64,000 nt of DNA from Thermococcus sp. 21S9 (GTDB taxonomy: Archaea > Methanobacteriota_B > Thermococci > Thermococcales > Thermococcaceae), in the NCBI RefSeq assembly GCF_012027635.1, contig NZ_SNUS01000001.1, positions 868,001 through 932,000 of the forward strand, read 5' to 3'. This document shows, piece after piece, positions 19,648-28,951 of this stretch. Within the stretch, counting starts at the first letter, position 1. Every line of letters begins with the position of its first letter. A program made the translations under genes and the position numbers. The notes under the pieces are model-generated. The model was given only the letters and a program-made list of their open reading frames with translations. It did no database searches and was not told where the DNA came from.

Positions 19648-20566
19648 AACCTTCATCACTAATCTTAAACGGGAGCTCTCAAAGGCAGTGGTTGGCAAGG
19701 GGGATGTTATAGAACTCCTTGCAATTGCTTTGTTAACAGAGGGACATGTGCTCCTTGAAGGAATTCCTGGCGTCGCGAAGACGACTGTTGCCAAAGCCTT
19801 TGCTTCTGCTACTGGTCTTACATTCTCAAGGATACAGTTTACCCCTGACCTTCTGCCCGCCGATATACTCGGTGTCCGCTACTACGACCAGAAGGTCAAA
19901 GATTGGGTTGTTAAAATGGGACCGATATTTGCAAACGTCGTTCTTGCCGATGAGATAAACCGTGCTCAGCCGAAAACCCAGTCGGCTCTGCTTGAGGCAA
20001 TGCAGGAGAGGCAGGTTACCATAGAGGGAGAAACGCATCTTCTTCCCCGTCCTTTCCTCGTGATAGCGACTATGAATCCTCTTGAGCAGGAGGGTGTTTA
20101 CCCCCTTCCCGAGGCTCAGATTGACAGGTTCATGCTCAAGGTCGAAATGGGTTACCCGAGCAGGGAGGAGGAACTTGCGCTCTTGAGGAGAAAGAGTACC
20201 AACGACTTTGGTAATGTTCAGCCTGTAGTTGATAGGAATGAAATGTTTAAGCTTATGGAAGAAGTACAGGAAGTTACTGTTAGTGATGAGGTTATTGAGT
20301 ATATCTACGCTCTTATTTCTGCCACTAGGAGTGATGAGCGTCTGCTTTTCGGCGCCTCTCCTAGGGCTGGAGAGCATCTTCTCTATGCTGCCAAAGCGAA
20401 GGCCTTTCTCGATGGTAGGGATTATGTTATCCCCGATGATGTGAAGAAAATGACACTCCCTGTTCTTGCCCACAGGCTCGTTCTTAGAGTTGACTACGAA
20501 CTCGAAGGTATCAAGCCTAAGGATGTCCTCTTAGATATCATTAAGAGAACACCAGTGCCGGTGTAG
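19637..20566 (+). CDS. MoxR-family AAA+ ATPase
   Basis: 309-aa ATPase of the MoxR branch of AAA+ proteins, proposed chaperones for metal-centre or complex assembly. Walker A is LLEGIPGVAKTTVAKAFA; Walker B is VVLADEINRAQPKTQSALLEAMQE. The sensor region has PFLVIATMNPLEQEGVYPLPEAQIDRFM, and ASPRAGEHLLYAAKA is the typical lid motif. ATG 19637 has GGGTGGTG before it and is preferred to the upstream frame. It lies next to DUF58, its usual partner, with which it is probably coupled (3-bp gap). Confidence 0.93.
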   Translation: MDGKTFITNLKRELSKAVVGKGDVIELLAIALLTEGHVLLEGIPGVAKTTVAKAFASATGLTFSRIQFTPDLLPADILGVRYYDQKVKDWVVKMGPIFANVVLADEINRAQPKTQSALLEAMQERQVTIEGETHLLPRPFLVIATMNPLEQEGVYPLPEAQIDRFMLKVEMGYPSREEELALLRRKSTNDFGNVQPVVDRNEMFKLMEEVQEVTVSDEVIEYIYALISATRSDERLLFGASPRAGEHLLYAAKAKAFLDGRDYVIPDDVKKMTLPVLAHRLVLRVDYELEGIKPKDVLLDIIKRTPVPV

Positions 20567-20569
20567 CGC

Positions 20570-21862
20570 ATGAAGAGGGAAGACTTCCTCGTGATGACGG
20601 CATTCCTCCTAATGCTTGAGGGCTATCTCTTGGGCAATGTCCTCCCGGGATTTCTCGGTCTAGTGATGTTACTCTACTTGCTCTTTCTCCGCTCCTCCAC
20701 GGAGTTCGCCGTTAGTACCTCAGTAACTTTCCCTGAGGGTCCTCTTGAGGTGGGTAGAGAGTATCCTCTGGAACTTAATGTTAAGAACTTTGGTAGTATT
20801 GTTAGGCTTTGTCCGGAAGTTCCTGCGAGGGGATTAATCGTTGAGTTTCCTGAGTCTCTTCTCGTTAAGGGTGAGGAAAAAACCCTAATTGGCCGTATGA
20901 AGGTCCTTGAAAAGGGTGAGGTTTCTATAGATAGAATTACCCTTAGAATTGAGGAATGGCATGGACTCTACTTTGATGAGCTGACTCTCGAAGGGGCTAA
21001 GTTTCAAGCATACCCCTCATTGGAAGAGTTGAAAGAAGAGGCGAAAGTTGACAGAAACCTTCGTTTGGCTGAGCTTTATAGGGCCGGACGTTTTTTTGGC
21101 CTTGAGAGTTTGGACTTCAAAGATTTAAGAGAATATCAACACGGTGACGACTTTAGAAGGATAGACTGGAAGGCTAGTCTCCGGCTTGGTGAGCTTATAG
21201 TGAGAGAGTTCCTTAGGGAGGATAATGTTGATGTTTATATTTTTCTCGATAACACCCGCGAGATGCGGAAAGGTATAAGACGGGCAAAAATTGACTATGG
21301 TTCAACTCTCGTTCTCCAGCTGGCTTCTGTGCTTCTTGATAACTACAACGTTGGACTGGTTATCTATGATGAAAAAAGTGCTAAATTATTGCCCGCAAGA
21401 AAGGGCTGGACTCAACTCGAAGCCATCCGGAGAAGTCTTGGCATAAAGCACGAGAGGAAAGTCATGAGCCTTAGGTTCGAGTTCTCCCCCAACGTTGGTT
21501 TCAGAGCCAGGGAGTTCCTCAAAAAGGTATTTCCTATGATAAAGGGCAGAAGCGGTTTGTCTGGAATCTTTGAAGCTCTTTCCCTCATTAAAGGTCCGGC
21601 ATTTATAATACTCATAACCGACCTTAGCAATCCAAGAGATGTTTATCGAGCTGTTTCAGAGGCTAGGAAAAAGCACGGGGTCCTAATACTCTCCCCAAAT
21701 CCGATTCTGTTCTACTCCGGGACGCTCGACGAGAAAACCCTTGAGAGACTTTACAAAGCTTATGAAGAAAGGGAGAGACTTATAAAACGCTTCAATGCCC
21801 TCGTTCCCACAATTGACCTTGGCCCAAGCGATTACCTCAGGGAGATATCAAAGGTGATGTGA
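20570..21862 (+). CDS. DUF58 protein (MoxR partner, vWA-like)
   Basis: 430-aa membrane-anchored protein with two N-terminal hydrophobic segments (LVMTAFLLMLEGYLLGNVLPGFLGLVMLLYLLFL) and a DUF11-like external beta domain. The DUF58 signature is LREYQHGDDFRRIDWKASLRLGELIVREF. A von Willebrand A-like part follows (VDVYIFLDNTREM with the MIDAS-type DxT/S region altered, and FIILITDLSNPRDV). It is the standard partner of MoxR ATPases. The gene begins three bases after the MoxR stop. Confidence 0.92.
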   Translation: MKREDFLVMTAFLLMLEGYLLGNVLPGFLGLVMLLYLLFLRSSTEFAVSTSVTFPEGPLEVGREYPLELNVKNFGSIVRLCPEVPARGLIVEFPESLLVKGEEKTLIGRMKVLEKGEVSIDRITLRIEEWHGLYFDELTLEGAKFQAYPSLEELKEEAKVDRNLRLAELYRAGRFFGLESLDFKDLREYQHGDDFRRIDWKASLRLGELIVREFLREDNVDVYIFLDNTREMRKGIRRAKIDYGSTLVLQLASVLLDNYNVGLVIYDEKSAKLLPARKGWTQLEAIRRSLGIKHERKVMSLRFEFSPNVGFRAREFLKKVFPMIKGRSGLSGIFEALSLIKGPAFIILITDLSNPRDVYRAVSEARKKHGVLILSPNPILFYSGTLDEKTLERLYKAYEERERLIKRFNALVPTIDLGPSDYLREISKVM

Positions 21863-22411
21863 ATGATTGGTGTTTTACTCTCGATAATCGCCAGTTACTG
21901 GGCCGGAACTTACGTGGGAGCGCTTTCGATAGTACCCTGGTTGCTCTCGTTGAAGAAAAGGGACGCTGGACTAGTCGCGTTCTTTCTCTATGCCCTCTAT
22001 CTTGGCAACTCCGTTCAGGTTTCGACGGTGTACTCTTACTCCTCATTGATTGCGGTCCTTTCCTTTTCCATAGCCTTCATTGTTCTCCTTGACGACGTTC
22101 TAACGGAACGGCTCCTGCCGGGAAGAAGGGAGTTAATTGCGGTTCCCTTTATTCTCCTTGGAGCAATCTTTCCGGAGTCACTGATTGTTGGTGGGGTGGT
22201 TGTTCTGGTCTCCAGAGTGAGGTTTGGACGGATTGCCAACGCAGTCATGGGGGTTATAATTGTGGCATTTACCCTGCTTAGAGAAACCCTAGATTACGCT
22301 GGCTCCTCTCTAGTTCAAGTGGCAGTTATTGCCTCCATTGGTATTTTTACGTTTTCATTACTTCTCTTTTGGAAAAACTTTAAAAAGGTGTTACTGTTTG
22401 ATGGACAGTGA
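21863..22411 (+). CDS. Polytopic membrane protein, last gene of the MoxR operon
   Basis: 182-aa protein that is almost wholly hydrophobic, with about six helices (for example GALSIVPWLLSL, SYSSLIAVLSFSIAFIVLL, IAVPFILLGAIF and VAVIASIGIFTFSLLLFW). No recognised family. It starts one base after the DUF58 stop, so it is part of the same operon and probably a membrane partner of the complex. It ends just before the AT-rich glycan island. Confidence 0.75.
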   Translation: MIGVLLSIIASYWAGTYVGALSIVPWLLSLKKRDAGLVAFFLYALYLGNSVQVSTVYSYSSLIAVLSFSIAFIVLLDDVLTERLLPGRRELIAVPFILLGAIFPESLIVGGVVVLVSRVRFGRIANAVMGVIIVAFTLLRETLDYAGSSLVQVAVIASIGIFTFSLLLFWKNFKKVLLFDGQ

Positions 22412-22420
22412 GGACAAACA

Positions 22421-23332
22421 ATGACAGCGTCACCTTGGAAGGAGGTTACTAACCTCAAGAATGATGTGCTGATAGTAATCCCTGCATATAATGAGGAGTT
22501 GACTATAGGCTCAATTGTGCTTTTATCTCGTAAATATGGAGATGTTTTAGTTGTAGATGATGGTTCATCGGATAGAACTTCTGAGATAGCTAAAGAAGCT
22601 GGTGCAATCGTTATACGGCATGAGAGGAATATGGGTAAAGGCCAGGCACTTAGAACTGCCTTTGAATATGCTTTGAGTAGGGGTTATTCAATTGTTATAA
22701 CAATTGATGCAGATGGTCAGCATAATCCGGATGAAATACCTTTACTAGTTGAGCCAATAATCAAAGGCGAGGCAGATATTGTGATTGGGTCTAGGTATTT
22801 AAACGGCAGTAAAAAAGAGATTCCTTTATATAGACGAGTCGGTCTTTGGGTTTTGAATAAAACCACCAAAGTTGCATCAAGCGTTGAAGTTGATTCTCAG
22901 AGTGGATTTCGGGCATTGAATAAGAGTGCTCTCGAAAAACTAGATCTACGTGGGGACGGTTATTCCATAGAAACTGATATGATAGTTAAAGCTAGCGATA
23001 ATGGTATTAGATTGAGGGAAGTTCCTATAAGTGTTCGCTATGATGTTCCCAAAAAGCATAAAAAGAATCCAATTTCTCATGGACTCGGTGTTTTAGCTAG
23101 TATTGTAGGATTAATCGGGTATAAACGGCCACTACTGCTTTTTGGGACTTTAAGTATAATATCCTTTATTATAGCTGGGATTTTGGGGTACTTGGCGTTA
23201 GAACCCTATTACAATGGTGGACGTGTTTATCTAACCCAAGCAATTGGTGCAGGAATTTTTGTAATAATTGGGATACAATTGTTTATTGCAGGATTAACAT
23301 TGAATGTGTTAGCGAAAATGGTGGGGGAGTGA
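22421..23332 (+). CDS. Family 2 glycosyltransferase, dolichyl-phosphate sugar synthase-like
   Basis: 303-aa membrane-bound GT2 enzyme similar to dolichyl-phosphate mannose/glucose synthases, which load a sugar from a nucleotide donor onto dolichyl phosphate for N-glycan assembly. Motifs are VLIVIPAYNEE, VVDDGSSDRT, IDADGQHNPDE (metal-binding DxD) and DSQSGFRALNKSAL. Two C-terminal helices follow (LLLFGTLSIISFIIAGILGYL and AIGAGIFVIIGIQLFIAGLTL). GAGGAC precedes the ATG weakly. It is first gene of the AT-rich island and nine bases after the MoxR operon's last gene, so the two may be co-transcribed. Sugar unknown. Confidence 0.9.
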   Translation: MTASPWKEVTNLKNDVLIVIPAYNEELTIGSIVLLSRKYGDVLVVDDGSSDRTSEIAKEAGAIVIRHERNMGKGQALRTAFEYALSRGYSIVITIDADGQHNPDEIPLLVEPIIKGEADIVIGSRYLNGSKKEIPLYRRVGLWVLNKTTKVASSVEVDSQSGFRALNKSALEKLDLRGDGYSIETDMIVKASDNGIRLREVPISVRYDVPKKHKKNPISHGLGVLASIVGLIGYKRPLLLFGTLSIISFIIAGILGYLALEPYYNGGRVYLTQAIGAGIFVIIGIQLFIAGLTLNVLAKMVGE

Positions 23333-23339
23333 TTTATCT

Positions 23340-24500
23340 ATGAGAATCGCTTTAATTGGTTCTAGGGGGATTCCTGGTAAATATGGGGGCACCGAAACTT
23401 TTGTTGAGGAAATTTCAACGAGGTTATCTAGTAGAGGATTTACAATATATGTTACCTGTGAATCCGATAAATTTCACGAAGACGAATACAATGGAGTCAT
23501 CCGAGTTCATGTTCCATCTATTCAGGGAAAAAGTACAACTATTCCATCTATTAATGATCTACTTGCTACTCTCATCTTGTTAAAATATCATTCGGGTGAT
23601 ATTGATATTATGTATTATGTGGCCCCAGACGGAGCTCTTGCAGCGATTCTTGCTAGACTTGCAAAGAAAAGGCTTGTCATAAACCCTGATGGCATTGAAT
23701 GGAAACGTTTGATAAAGCGAAGTTTGTTTGTCCCGCCATATTTACTACCTCTGTATTTGTCCACAATGATTTACATGTTCGTAATGGAATACCTATCATG
23801 TAAACTTCCTGATATTGTAATTGCAGACTCTGTAGGGATTAAAGAATACCTGAAAAAATATCACAATCCCCGGAGAATCGTATATATATCATATGGGGCA
23901 AGGGAACTAATCCCTTCTAAATATTCGTGGAAGGATGAGGTTGATATACTCAAAAGGTTTAGTCTTGAACCGAACGGTTACTATTTAACAGTTGCTCGTA
24001 TTGTTGCTGAAAACAATATCCATTTAGAAATTGAGGGTTTTAATATGGCGGATTCATACAAAAAGTTGGCTATAATTGGGAATTTTAATATAAATGATGC
24101 TTATACTAGATATCTATTTAAGTTAAGAGGAGATAATGATAATATTTTGTTCCTTGATCCTATTTATGATAAAGATATTCTTGGGGTTTTAAGAAAGAAC
24201 TGTTTTGCTTATATCCACGCATATGAGGTAGGTGGAACAAATCCTTCCCTCCTTGAGCAGATGTTGTTTAAAAGACCTATCCTTGCGTATAATGTTCCAT
24301 TTAATAAGGAAGTCCTTCGTGATGGAGGAATTTATTTCAAAAACGCCGAGGACTTGGCAAAGAAAATGAACCTGCTTGAAGAGGGTGGTTATAACTTAAA
24401 ACGCATAAGAAAAAGCCAGATTATCCGAATAAGAAGACAATACAATTGGGAAAAAATTGCAAGAGAGTATGCAAAGGTATTTAATAGCATTGGTAGGTGA
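23340..24500 (+). CDS. Glycosyltransferase with DUF1972 N-terminus (GT4-like)
   Basis: 386-aa GT-B fold glycosyltransferase. The N-terminus MRIALIGSRGIPGKYGGTETFVEEI is diagnostic of the DUF1972 group, found in rhamnosyl- and related transferases of surface polysaccharide loci. The C-terminal donor-binding half has LTVARIVAENNIHLEIEGF and FAYIHAYEVGGTNPSLLEQMLFKRPILAY, where the E in GGTNPSLLEQM corresponds to the EX7E region. It has no membrane helix. It sits seven bases after the GT2 gene. Confidence 0.88.
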   Translation: MRIALIGSRGIPGKYGGTETFVEEISTRLSSRGFTIYVTCESDKFHEDEYNGVIRVHVPSIQGKSTTIPSINDLLATLILLKYHSGDIDIMYYVAPDGALAAILARLAKKRLVINPDGIEWKRLIKRSLFVPPYLLPLYLSTMIYMFVMEYLSCKLPDIVIADSVGIKEYLKKYHNPRRIVYISYGARELIPSKYSWKDEVDILKRFSLEPNGYYLTVARIVAENNIHLEIEGFNMADSYKKLAIIGNFNINDAYTRYLFKLRGDNDNILFLDPIYDKDILGVLRKNCFAYIHAYEVGGTNPSLLEQMLFKRPILAYNVPFNKEVLRDGGIYFKNAEDLAKKMNLLEEGGYNLKRIRKSQIIRIRRQYNWEKIAREYAKVFNSIGR

Positions 24501-24505
24501 AAGCC

Positions 24506-25648
24506 GTGAGAATTCTTTTAGTAAACTATATGGAAACAACGGCGCCGGGAGGTATAAATAGGGTAGTATTTGAAACTGCTAAATGGCTTTCTAAATGGGG
24601 TCATAAAGTGGTTGTGTTTAATCCTTCTTATTCTGAAAAAATAGTTGAGCAGGTATCTTTAACTAATGATTCTATATTAATTAGAGGATATCCCCTTAGG
24701 AGCACTCTATATGGTCTTGATGTAAAAAATCTCAAATTAATAAAGAGAATATTATCAACTTTTAGTCCAGATATTGTCCATATTCATGGGTATCATAGTT
24801 TGTTTTCTCATGAAGTTATTCATTTTATCAAGTTTTACTCTCCAAAAATTCCAATGATATTTTCACCTCACCTTGATGTTTCTCGAAGTACTTTCATTGG
24901 TGAATATCTATGGCGATTTTACAATTCACTTATCGGTGCATCTACTTTTAGAATTGTAGATCATATAATTTCCCATTCTAAATTTGAGGCTGAAAATATT
25001 ACTCGGTTATTTGGCATAAGTAAGGAAAGGATATCTATAATTCCCCATGGAGTTGACAATGTTAGTATAAAAAAACCGACTCGACAAAAAAAGCGATTGT
25101 ACCTCGTTTACTCTGGATACTTGATAAAACGAAAAAGAGTTGACCACATTCTTAGAACTTTGCATAGTCTAATTTATGATTTCAACATAAGAGATGTCTA
25201 TCTTATAATCATTGGGGAGGGCCCTGAAAAGCAAGCCCTCCATAAATTAGCAAAGACCTTAAATATTCAAAATAACATTATATGGTATCCTTTTTTACGT
25301 AGAGAATTATTAATTGACATCATTAAAAATGCTGATGTATTGTTACTTCTATCTGAATCAGAGGCTTATGGTATAACAGTGGCCGAGGCTTTAGCGTTAG
25401 GCACCCCTGTTATAGTTTCAAAAAAAGCAGCGCTTAAAGAGTTCCTAATTGAACCTGGCTGTTTTGGAGTGGATTACCCCCCGGATCCTGTAGAAGTTGC
25501 TAGTATCATATTGAATATTACTACTACTAATATCAGAGTGGGACCCTTTAGTAAGCGAATTAGACCATGGGATCAGGTTGTCAAAGACTATGAGAATGTC
25601 TATTTTTCTTTACTTAATAGTCAGTGGACATATCGAGTGAATGATTAA
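24506..25648 (+). CDS. Family 4 glycosyltransferase
   Basis: GT-B glycosyltransferase of about 380 aa. The N-terminus reads MRILLVNYMETTAPGGINRVVFETA, the G-G-N-R phosphate-loop region of GT4. The C-terminal half has LVYSGYLIKRKRVDHIL and the donor site SESEAYGITVAEALALGTPVIVS with the EX7E motif. A GTG at 24506 is chosen because AGGTGA lies eight bases upstream; the GTG at 24497, which overlaps the previous stop, is the alternative. The 3' end overlaps the convergent GT2 gene by 35 bases. Confidence 0.88.
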   Translation: MRILLVNYMETTAPGGINRVVFETAKWLSKWGHKVVVFNPSYSEKIVEQVSLTNDSILIRGYPLRSTLYGLDVKNLKLIKRILSTFSPDIVHIHGYHSLFSHEVIHFIKFYSPKIPMIFSPHLDVSRSTFIGEYLWRFYNSLIGASTFRIVDHIISHSKFEAENITRLFGISKERISIIPHGVDNVSIKKPTRQKKRLYLVYSGYLIKRKRVDHILRTLHSLIYDFNIRDVYLIIIGEGPEKQALHKLAKTLNIQNNIIWYPFLRRELLIDIIKNADVLLLLSESEAYGITVAEALALGTPVIVSKKAALKEFLIEPGCFGVDYPPDPVEVASIILNITTTNIRVGPFSKRIRPWDQVVKDYENVYFSLLNSQWTYRVND

Positions 25649-26747
25649 TAGAAGATTTACAACTCATATTATAACTGTTGAATAGCTTGCAACATGGTTT
25701 TCCTCGTTCATTTTTGATCCCTTTTAATATGCCCAATGTGAAACTAATAGCTGCTATTGGATTTGCATAGTGTAATACATATATCAACCATAAGGTCACT
25801 GTTTTTAACGTTAAAATATATAATAAGTTTACAAATTTTGTTATTCCGTTTAAATTTTTTTGTGTAAAATAAATCATATTCCTACCAAATAGATATGATG
25901 CTAAGATACTAACACGCTTTTCAGAATCATTATTTGACCCAATTTTATGCCAAATTGTAGCACCTGGAACAATCTTTAGTATATATCCTTGTTTCTTGGT
26001 ATTAAAACACATATCTGTTTCTTCCCAATACGCAAAAAAGTTCTCATCAAATAATCCAATGTCATACAGGATATTCTCTTTTATTAACATACATGCACCA
26101 TATACTTCATCAGTATCGATGGGATTTTTGTAGATGCATTGTTTTTTCTTATGGCCTATAATTTGTTTACGGAGGAATAATATCTTAAAAATTGATCCAC
26201 AGTATTGTACTATATCCTTGTGTCCTAAATAGTTATAATAATTCACCCTAGGCCCAACAATACCAATTCTGTTATCCTGCTCTGCAACTTTGACTAATTT
26301 ATTTATTAGATCAGGAGCAATAACTGTATCATTATTTAAAATTAAGATATATTTGGGGGATAACACGCTAAGTGCGAACTTAATTCCTGTATTATTGCCT
26401 CCTGCGTATCCATAATTCTCATGATTTCTAATTATAATCATTCTTCTGTCGGGATCATATTTCTCATAGATTCTTTTATTGAATCGCCCTACTCTTGCTT
26501 CTGTTTCATCAAGTTCAAATACCTTAATTGGTTTATTCCATATGGAATACTTAAAAAAGTCTGAGGTTATCTTGATATTACCTCGAGCATATTCCTTGAT
26601 TTTTGTTACTGATTCATCATCTGACCCGTTATCCACTATAATGACATCATAATTTGTGTACTTTAACCGGTACACAGATTCTAAACATTCAATAGTGTCT
26701 CCCCAATTTTTCCAATTTAAAATGATTATCGAAACTCGTGGCGGCAT
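25614..26747 (-). CDS. Family 2 glycosyltransferase (rhamnosyltransferase-like)
   Basis: 377-aa GT2 enzyme with the typical start PPRVSIIILNWKNWGDTIECLESV and VIIVDNGSDDESV. The group-specific NHENYGYAGGNNTGIKFAL follows, with YILILNNDTVIAPDL (DxD-like NND) and FFAYWEETDMCFNTKKQGY. A hydrophobic C-terminal stretch (LLYILTLKTVTLWLIYVL) suggests membrane association. The start at 26747 gives the family-like N-terminus; an ATG at 26780 would add 11 residues. Neither has a ribosome binding site, so it may be leaderless. It is on the opposite strand to the other island transferases. Confidence 0.87.
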   Translation of the reverse strand: MPPRVSIIILNWKNWGDTIECLESVYRLKYTNYDVIIVDNGSDDESVTKIKEYARGNIKITSDFFKYSIWNKPIKVFELDETEARVGRFNKRIYEKYDPDRRMIIIRNHENYGYAGGNNTGIKFALSVLSPKYILILNNDTVIAPDLINKLVKVAEQDNRIGIVGPRVNYYNYLGHKDIVQYCGSIFKILFLRKQIIGHKKKQCIYKNPIDTDEVYGACMLIKENILYDIGLFDENFFAYWEETDMCFNTKKQGYILKIVPGATIWHKIGSNNDSEKRVSILASYLFGRNMIYFTQKNLNGITKFVNLLYILTLKTVTLWLIYVLHYANPIAAISFTLGILKGIKNERGKPCCKLFNSYNMSCKSSINHSLDMSTDY

Positions 26748-26809
26748 TATTAATAAGATGTCCAAAAAACTATTAAACATTTCGGATACTTCTTGCCTTG
26801 GGTGTGAGT

Positions 26810-28951
26810 GTGAGGAAGAGATTACTGGTTATGTTCACATTGGCTCTTGTGGTTGGGCTAGATCTTTCCGTTTTACTTGCCTCGTTGTATGATTCTCTTA
26901 TATCTATGGCATATCCCCTGAGGTTATTCTCAGGCGCTATTCTTCTGTTATTTCTTCAGGGATACCTTTTATTGAAAGTTCTTAATATAAAATTACATAA
27001 TCTATCTGAAACACTTTTTTTGAGTATTGGGATTAGTATATCAATAACCCTCCTGTGGGGGCTTTTTATTGAGTTTGTGCTCCCTTTGTTAGGGGTTACC
27101 TCCCCATTCTCAATTCGCTACGTAATGTTAGTGTTGAATATCACCATTGTAATACTCTTATTGTTCTTTTGTATATTGGATGGACATACAAATCCTGCAC
27201 ATAGAGTAATAAGTATTAAAATTAAATTAACATTTAACTATCTAGATCTTTTTTTTGTTTTGCTTCCTATTTTGTCCCTTTTATCTGCATATTATTTTAA
27301 TATCTCACACAATAATATTGGTCTTTTAGTAGTTTATATTGTTATTTCAATCACCCCCTTAATTTTCCTTGTGACAGATGCCTTCAATTATACCCTTGCA
27401 CTTTGGTTAATATCTCTTTCCTTAATCCTGTCTACAACCTTTGGGATTTCTTGGAATTATATATGGGGATACGATATTAATGGGGAGTACCATTGGGCGA
27501 AATCTGTACTTATGAATGGATTTTGGAACATTAATGAGTATAATCAATATAATGTGGTTGCTAGTGTTAATATTTTGGCTCCGATTTATTCACTAGTTCT
27601 AAACAAAAGTTTGATATGGATATTCAAATTAGTATACCCCTTTTTGTTATCTTTTGTCCCTGTTGTTCTGTATGTATCTTATCTCAAATTGTTACGCGAT
27701 AAAAGAATGGCAGTATTCTCGGTTTTGTTTTTTATGTTTATTCCTGCATTCTTTGTAAATATGCTTGCATTGGCAAGACAAATGATTGCTGAGTTGTATC
27801 TATCACTTATTATATATTCTATTGTAACAAGACTTGATAAAAAACTATTTTTGCTATTCATAGTATCTCTTGCGATTTCTCATTATGGAACTGCGTATCT
27901 TTTAATGTTTGCATTGTTAGTGTTGGCAGTGGTTTTTAGTTTTATTAAATTAAAATTTTACAAGAAGTATATAGACTCTAAGTCTGTCGCTCTGTTTTGG
28001 ATAATAACATTATTATGGTATATGTATACGGGGGGAGGTTTTCAATTTCGAAACCTGACTAACATTGTTTATCAGACTTTTTCGTATATTCAATATCTCT
28101 TTAATCCTCAATATTCTCAAGGTCTCTCATTATTAGTTGGTAAATTGACCCCGATACGACAAATAGCAAAATGGATAAATCTTTTGGCTTTGATTTTTAT
28201 ACTACTTGGTATGCTCAGAGTGTTATATCAATTATTTTACGCTGATAAAAAACACAATTTGGAATTTTATGGTCTATCTATAGTTTTTTTGATGTATGAT
28301 TTAGCGGGAATTGCTGTTCCCTTTTTCTCTAACCGTTTGAATACAGCACGATTATATCAAATCACTTTGTTTTTTTTAGCTCCTTATTTTGTTATTGGAA
28401 TTTTATGTTTTATATCACTTTTCCGCACGATTATTTTAAGAAAGAGGAAACAATATAAAGCTATTAAATCTAGAGTGAATTCTCTTAAACTTTCAGCTGT
28501 CTTTTTAATAATTTATTTTCTTTTTAATTCTGGGATTATGATGGTTGTTGCCAATGATCCAAAGCCTCCTATGTGGCTAACTAAGTCTGTTGGTCCATAC
28601 TGGACCTCTCCAGAAATTGTGGGAGCTGGCTGGTTGGCCCTTCATAAACAAATAGAATTAAGGGTGTACTCTGATCAATATTCTTCTCTACTTTTTTTAA
28701 ATCTACTTGGGCAACCTATTGGTAAGGTGTACTTCAAATGCCGTCATGGTGTAATTATTAATCTCCCGGTAGCTAAAGCATATGTATATTTTAATAGTTT
28801 CGAAATTAATTATAAAAAAATAGTCTGTGTTCTCCCCAGTACTTCCATATCTTTAACAATATATCTTCCGATGGCACAACTAATGCCTTATCTATTACAT
28901 GCCCAAAAAATATATTCTTCTACTGCGGTCTATATCTATTATACGCGTTAA
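26810..28951 (+). CDS. Large polytopic membrane protein, DUF2206-like
   Basis: About 713-aa protein with some 14-16 hydrophobic segments, starting VRKRLLVMFTLALVVGLDLSVLLASLYD. A luminal loop holds GYDINGEYHWAKSVLMNGFWN, and a short C-terminal extracellular part is present. The layout, a DxxxE/HW-containing first large loop among many helices, resembles DUF2206 and GT-C type transferases of archaeal glycan loci that use lipid-linked sugars. The start is uncertain (GTG 26810, GTG 26804 or TTG 26798), with only a weak GGTGTGA upstream. Its last bases overlap the stop of the convergent aglB (28948-28951). Confidence 0.75.
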   Translation: MRKRLLVMFTLALVVGLDLSVLLASLYDSLISMAYPLRLFSGAILLLFLQGYLLLKVLNIKLHNLSETLFLSIGISISITLLWGLFIEFVLPLLGVTSPFSIRYVMLVLNITIVILLLFFCILDGHTNPAHRVISIKIKLTFNYLDLFFVLLPILSLLSAYYFNISHNNIGLLVVYIVISITPLIFLVTDAFNYTLALWLISLSLILSTTFGISWNYIWGYDINGEYHWAKSVLMNGFWNINEYNQYNVVASVNILAPIYSLVLNKSLIWIFKLVYPFLLSFVPVVLYVSYLKLLRDKRMAVFSVLFFMFIPAFFVNMLALARQMIAELYLSLIIYSIVTRLDKKLFLLFIVSLAISHYGTAYLLMFALLVLAVVFSFIKLKFYKKYIDSKSVALFWIITLLWYMYTGGGFQFRNLTNIVYQTFSYIQYLFNPQYSQGLSLLVGKLTPIRQIAKWINLLALIFILLGMLRVLYQLFYADKKHNLEFYGLSIVFLMYDLAGIAVPFFSNRLNTARLYQITLFFLAPYFVIGILCFISLFRTIILRKRKQYKAIKSRVNSLKLSAVFLIIYFLFNSGIMMVVANDPKPPMWLTKSVGPYWTSPEIVGAGWLALHKQIELRVYSDQYSSLLFLNLLGQPIGKVYFKCRHGVIINLPVAKAYVYFNSFEINYKKIVCVLPSTSISLTIYLPMAQLMPYLLHAQKIYSSTAVYIYYTR

